Assembly: GCA_021780795.1 (NCBI GenBank)
Contig: JAJXYA010000401.1
Location: 1 to 7,357 of the forward strand
Reading direction: 5' to 3'
Source: Bacillota bacterium
GTDB taxonomy: Bacteria > Bacillota_A > Clostridia > Clostridiales > Clostridiaceae
Length of the DNA stretch: 7,357 bases
Positions 5,692-7,357 of the stretch are shown one piece after another (positions within the stretch are counted from its first letter, which is position 1; each line of letters begins with the position of its first letter). The notes beneath the pieces are model-generated. The model did no database searches, was not told the origin of the DNA, and worked only from the letters and a program-made list of their open reading frames with translations. Made by a program: the position numbers and the translations under genes.

Positions 5692-6753
5692 TTATTCAAA
5701 ATCGATGGATTTTCCTGTTTTAGCTGACTCTCTAACAGCTTCCATAACAGCAAGTACTCTTCTAACCTCTGGTATTTTAACTAAAAGCTCTTCTTTTCCT
5801 TCTATTGCATTTATATAATTTTCGAAAAACATAACATGCTCAAAGTTAACCTTTGGTAATTCCTCTGTAATTAAAACTCCTTCTGGAGGTGGTCCAAAGG
5901 AACGGGTAGGTCCAGATGCTGTCATAGTTGTTTTTCCTGGAACATTTGTTAAAAGTCTTGTTGTTCTTGCTATTTTACCTTCAGGTTCAAAACCATCACA
6001 GTACATGCTTCCCTTATCTCCGCCTATAAACCAATGTCTTTCAAACCACTTTGGCTTATCAGCTAAGAAATATGTTCCAAGTTCGATTTCTCCAGTTATG
6101 CCATTCTCAAATCTTAACCATATTTTGAAATAATCATCTACTTCTTCATTTATAACATTTCTTAAATCTGCATAAATGGTCTTGATTTTGCTATCAACCA
6201 TAAATAGCATTTGGTCTATTAAATGAACACCCCAGTCATACAACATACCGCCGCCGTATTTTTTATAAACATGCCAATCGTGCATATTTCCGTTTATTCC
6301 ATAAAGCATAGACTGAATTGTATAAACATTTCCTAAAGATTTCTCATCAAATACTTGTTTTGCAGTTCTAAAATCTTCATCAAATCTACGTTGTTGATGA
6401 ACAGTAAATTTCACTCCTGCATTTTTAACTTCTACTACCATTTCATCAAATTCTTTAACAGTCATAGCAGCTGGCTTTTCACAAATAATATTTTTACCTT
6501 TCTTTGCTGCTTTTGTTACAACTTCCTTATGAACATGGTTGCTAACAGAAATTATTACTGTATCTATTTCCTTAATATTCAAAAGTTCATCTATATTACT
6601 AGTTTTTAAGATTCCTTTTGAAGTAGAATCTTTCATTTTCTCCTCATCAATATCGCAAATTGCAAGAAGCTCAGCATTTTTTAATGAATTCAACATTTGT
6701 TCATGTATATGTCCCATGAATCCAAAACCTATTATTCCAAATTTAACACTCAT
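5692..6753 (-). CDS. Gfo/Idh/MocA-family NAD-dependent sugar oxidoreductase
   Basis: Cytoplasmic dehydrogenase of 353 residues, full length for the family, probably oxidising a hydroxyl of a sugar, cyclitol or glycoside. The N-terminal Rossmann fold has GFGFMG (9-14), and the acidic D34 at the end of the second strand favours NAD over NADP. The family EKP motif is at 92-94, its lysine being a usual catalytic residue. The C-terminal domain carries QRRFDEDF (120-127) and the substrate-site signature GGGMLYDWGVHLID (167-180) with D173 and H177. The ATG at 6753 follows a strong AAGGAG, whose first bases are the stop codon of the upstream TIM-barrel gene. That tight coupling implies the two act together. 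Related enzymes include inositol dehydrogenases and the 3-oxidising subunit of C-glycoside-cleaving systems; the exact substrate cannot be assigned. Confidence 0.92.
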   Translation of the reverse strand: MSVKFGIIGFGFMGHIHEQMLNSLKNAELLAICDIDEEKMKDSTSKGILKTSNIDELLNIKEIDTVIISVSNHVHKEVVTKAAKKGKNIICEKPAAMTVKEFDEMVVEVKNAGVKFTVHQQRRFDEDFRTAKQVFDEKSLGNVYTIQSMLYGINGNMHDWHVYKKYGGGMLYDWGVHLIDQMLFMVDSKIKTIYADLRNVINEEVDDYFKIWLRFENGITGEIELGTYFLADKPKWFERHWFIGGDKGSMYCDGFEPEGKIARTTRLLTNVPGKTTMTASGPTRSFGPPPEGVLITEELPKVNFEHVMFFENYINAIEGKEELLVKIPEVRRVLAVMEAVRESAKTGKSIDFE

Positions 6754-6763
6754 CTTTTTACAT

Positions 6764-6770
6764 CTCCTTA
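6764..6770 (-). promoter_or_regulatory. Ribosome binding site overlapping the upstream stop codon
   Basis: TAAGGAG on the minus strand: TAA (6768-6770) ends the TIM-barrel gene and AAGGAG starts the Gfo/Idh/MocA gene's ribosome binding site, ten bases before its ATG. Ribosomes finishing the first gene can restart on the second, so translation is probably coupled. Confidence 0.7.
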
Positions 6771-7357
6771 AATTACAAAATTTCTTAAATATCTAGTAGT
6801 TTGAATTACTGACTTTTTAGAATCTTCAATAGTTCCTTCAAAAGCTTTATCTTCGATTTCTATGCATGTATAGCCTTTATAACCGATATCTGTTAATGCA
6901 GAAACATATTTTCCCCAATCAATATCTCCAAGGCCAGGAAGCTTTGGTGACATATATTTTAAAGGTGTTGCCATTATACCAACATCATCTAGTTTGTCCT
7001 TAAATATTTTAATATCTTTATAATGTACATGGAAAATTTTATTTTTAAACTCATATATCGGTTTAATATAATCGATTTGTTGCCATACAAAATGGGATGG
7101 GTCGTAATTTATTCCAAAGTTATCGCTGTCTAGTATTTTAAATACTTCTCTCCAAATAGCTGGTGTAGTCATAAGATTTTGTCCACCTGGCCATTCATCA
7201 TTTGTAAATAGCATTGGACAATTTTCTATTGCTATTTTTACTCCCTTTTCTTCTGCATATTTAATTATTGGAGGCCAAACTTCTTTTACTATTTCTAGAT
7301 TTTCTTCTACAGTTTTGCTTGGAACCCTTCCCAAAAATGTAGTTACCATATTAACGC
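6768..7357 (-). CDS. Sugar phosphate isomerase/epimerase-like TIM-barrel protein (partial, 5' end outside window)
   Basis: Xylose isomerase-like TIM barrel (AP endonuclease family 2 fold; IolE-type enzymes). A Met codon at 7349 opens the last 193 residues, but the frame stays open to the right edge and the motif VNMVTTFLGR across it is internal to the barrel, so about the first 80-100 residues are missing. Counting from that Met, divalent-metal ligand motifs are intact: IAIEN (39-43, E42), INYDPSH (80-86, D83 and H86), FHVHYKD (106-112) and CIEIED (162-167, E164). IDWGKYVSALTDIGYKGY (143-160) is typical of the family. It would isomerise, epimerise, dehydrate or cleave a keto-sugar. The adjacent Gfo/Idh/MocA gene probably makes that keto-sugar; the two are only 14 bases apart. 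The specific reaction is unknown. Confidence 0.88.
   Translation of the reverse strand, partial: VNMVTTFLGRVPSKTVEENLEIVKEVWPPIIKYAEEKGVKIAIENCPMLFTNDEWPGGQNLMTTPAIWREVFKILDSDNFGINYDPSHFVWQQIDYIKPIYEFKNKIFHVHYKDIKIFKDKLDDVGIMATPLKYMSPKLPGLGDIDWGKYVSALTDIGYKGYTCIEIEDKAFEGTIEDSKKSVIQTTRYLRNFVI

Noticed and set aside
6355..6796. Two plus-strand open frames over the Gfo/Idh/MocA gene start
   Set aside because: Antisense to the Rossmann domain; hydrophobic, low-complexity translations.
7347..7349. True start codon of the TIM-barrel gene
   Set aside because: The frame stays open to the window edge, no ribosome binding site is visible, and the sequence around this Met is an internal strand of the barrel.

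Overview
The window is AT-rich DNA, and its intergenic DNA is even richer in A and T. It uses strong AGGAGG-type ribosome binding sites, and its proteins look like those of anaerobic, flavin- and Fe-S-rich Firmicutes. The most likely source is Clostridium or a close relative; the species cannot be told. No RNA gene, CRISPR array, prophage or transposase gene was seen.

Layout. (1) Positions 1-1267, minus strand: the first 422 residues of a large Fe-S flavoprotein. It has a NuoG-like N-terminus joined to a glutamate-synthase-small-chain-like FAD module, starts at GTG and runs off the left edge. (2) Positions 1268-1731: a 464-base gap holding a roughly 216-bp element with terminal inverted repeats (MITE-like), a row of small hairpins inside it, and a separate GC-rich palindromic patch. 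(3) Positions 1732-3213, minus: a soluble FAD-dependent reductase of the fumarate reductase/3-ketosteroid dehydrogenase-like superfamily, apparently without the fumarate-specific arginines. (4) Positions 3214-3415: a divergent control region with a 42-bp inverted repeat and overlapping AT palindromes. (5) Positions 3416-4666, plus: a PucR/CdaR-type regulator, ending in a terminator shared with the convergent genes. (6) Positions 4704-7357, minus: a tight three-gene operon, read right to left: a TIM-barrel sugar isomerase/epimerase-like protein (5' end missing), a Gfo/Idh/MocA NAD-dependent sugar dehydrogenase, and a flavodoxin-fold reductase with a C-terminal zinc-ribbon-like module.

How they may work together (inference). 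The regulator is divergent from the FAD reductase and probably controls it. The Fe-S flavoprotein downstream could pass electrons from NAD(P)H to that reductase. The convergent operon pairs a sugar oxidase with a TIM-barrel protein, a pairing known from inositol catabolism and from 3-keto-type glycoside cleavage, and adds a flavin reductase. Together the locus could take up or process a glycosylated unsaturated compound (plant-derived, for example), removing or remodelling the sugar and reducing the aglycone as an electron sink. The sequence supports the families and layout; the substrate is unknown.
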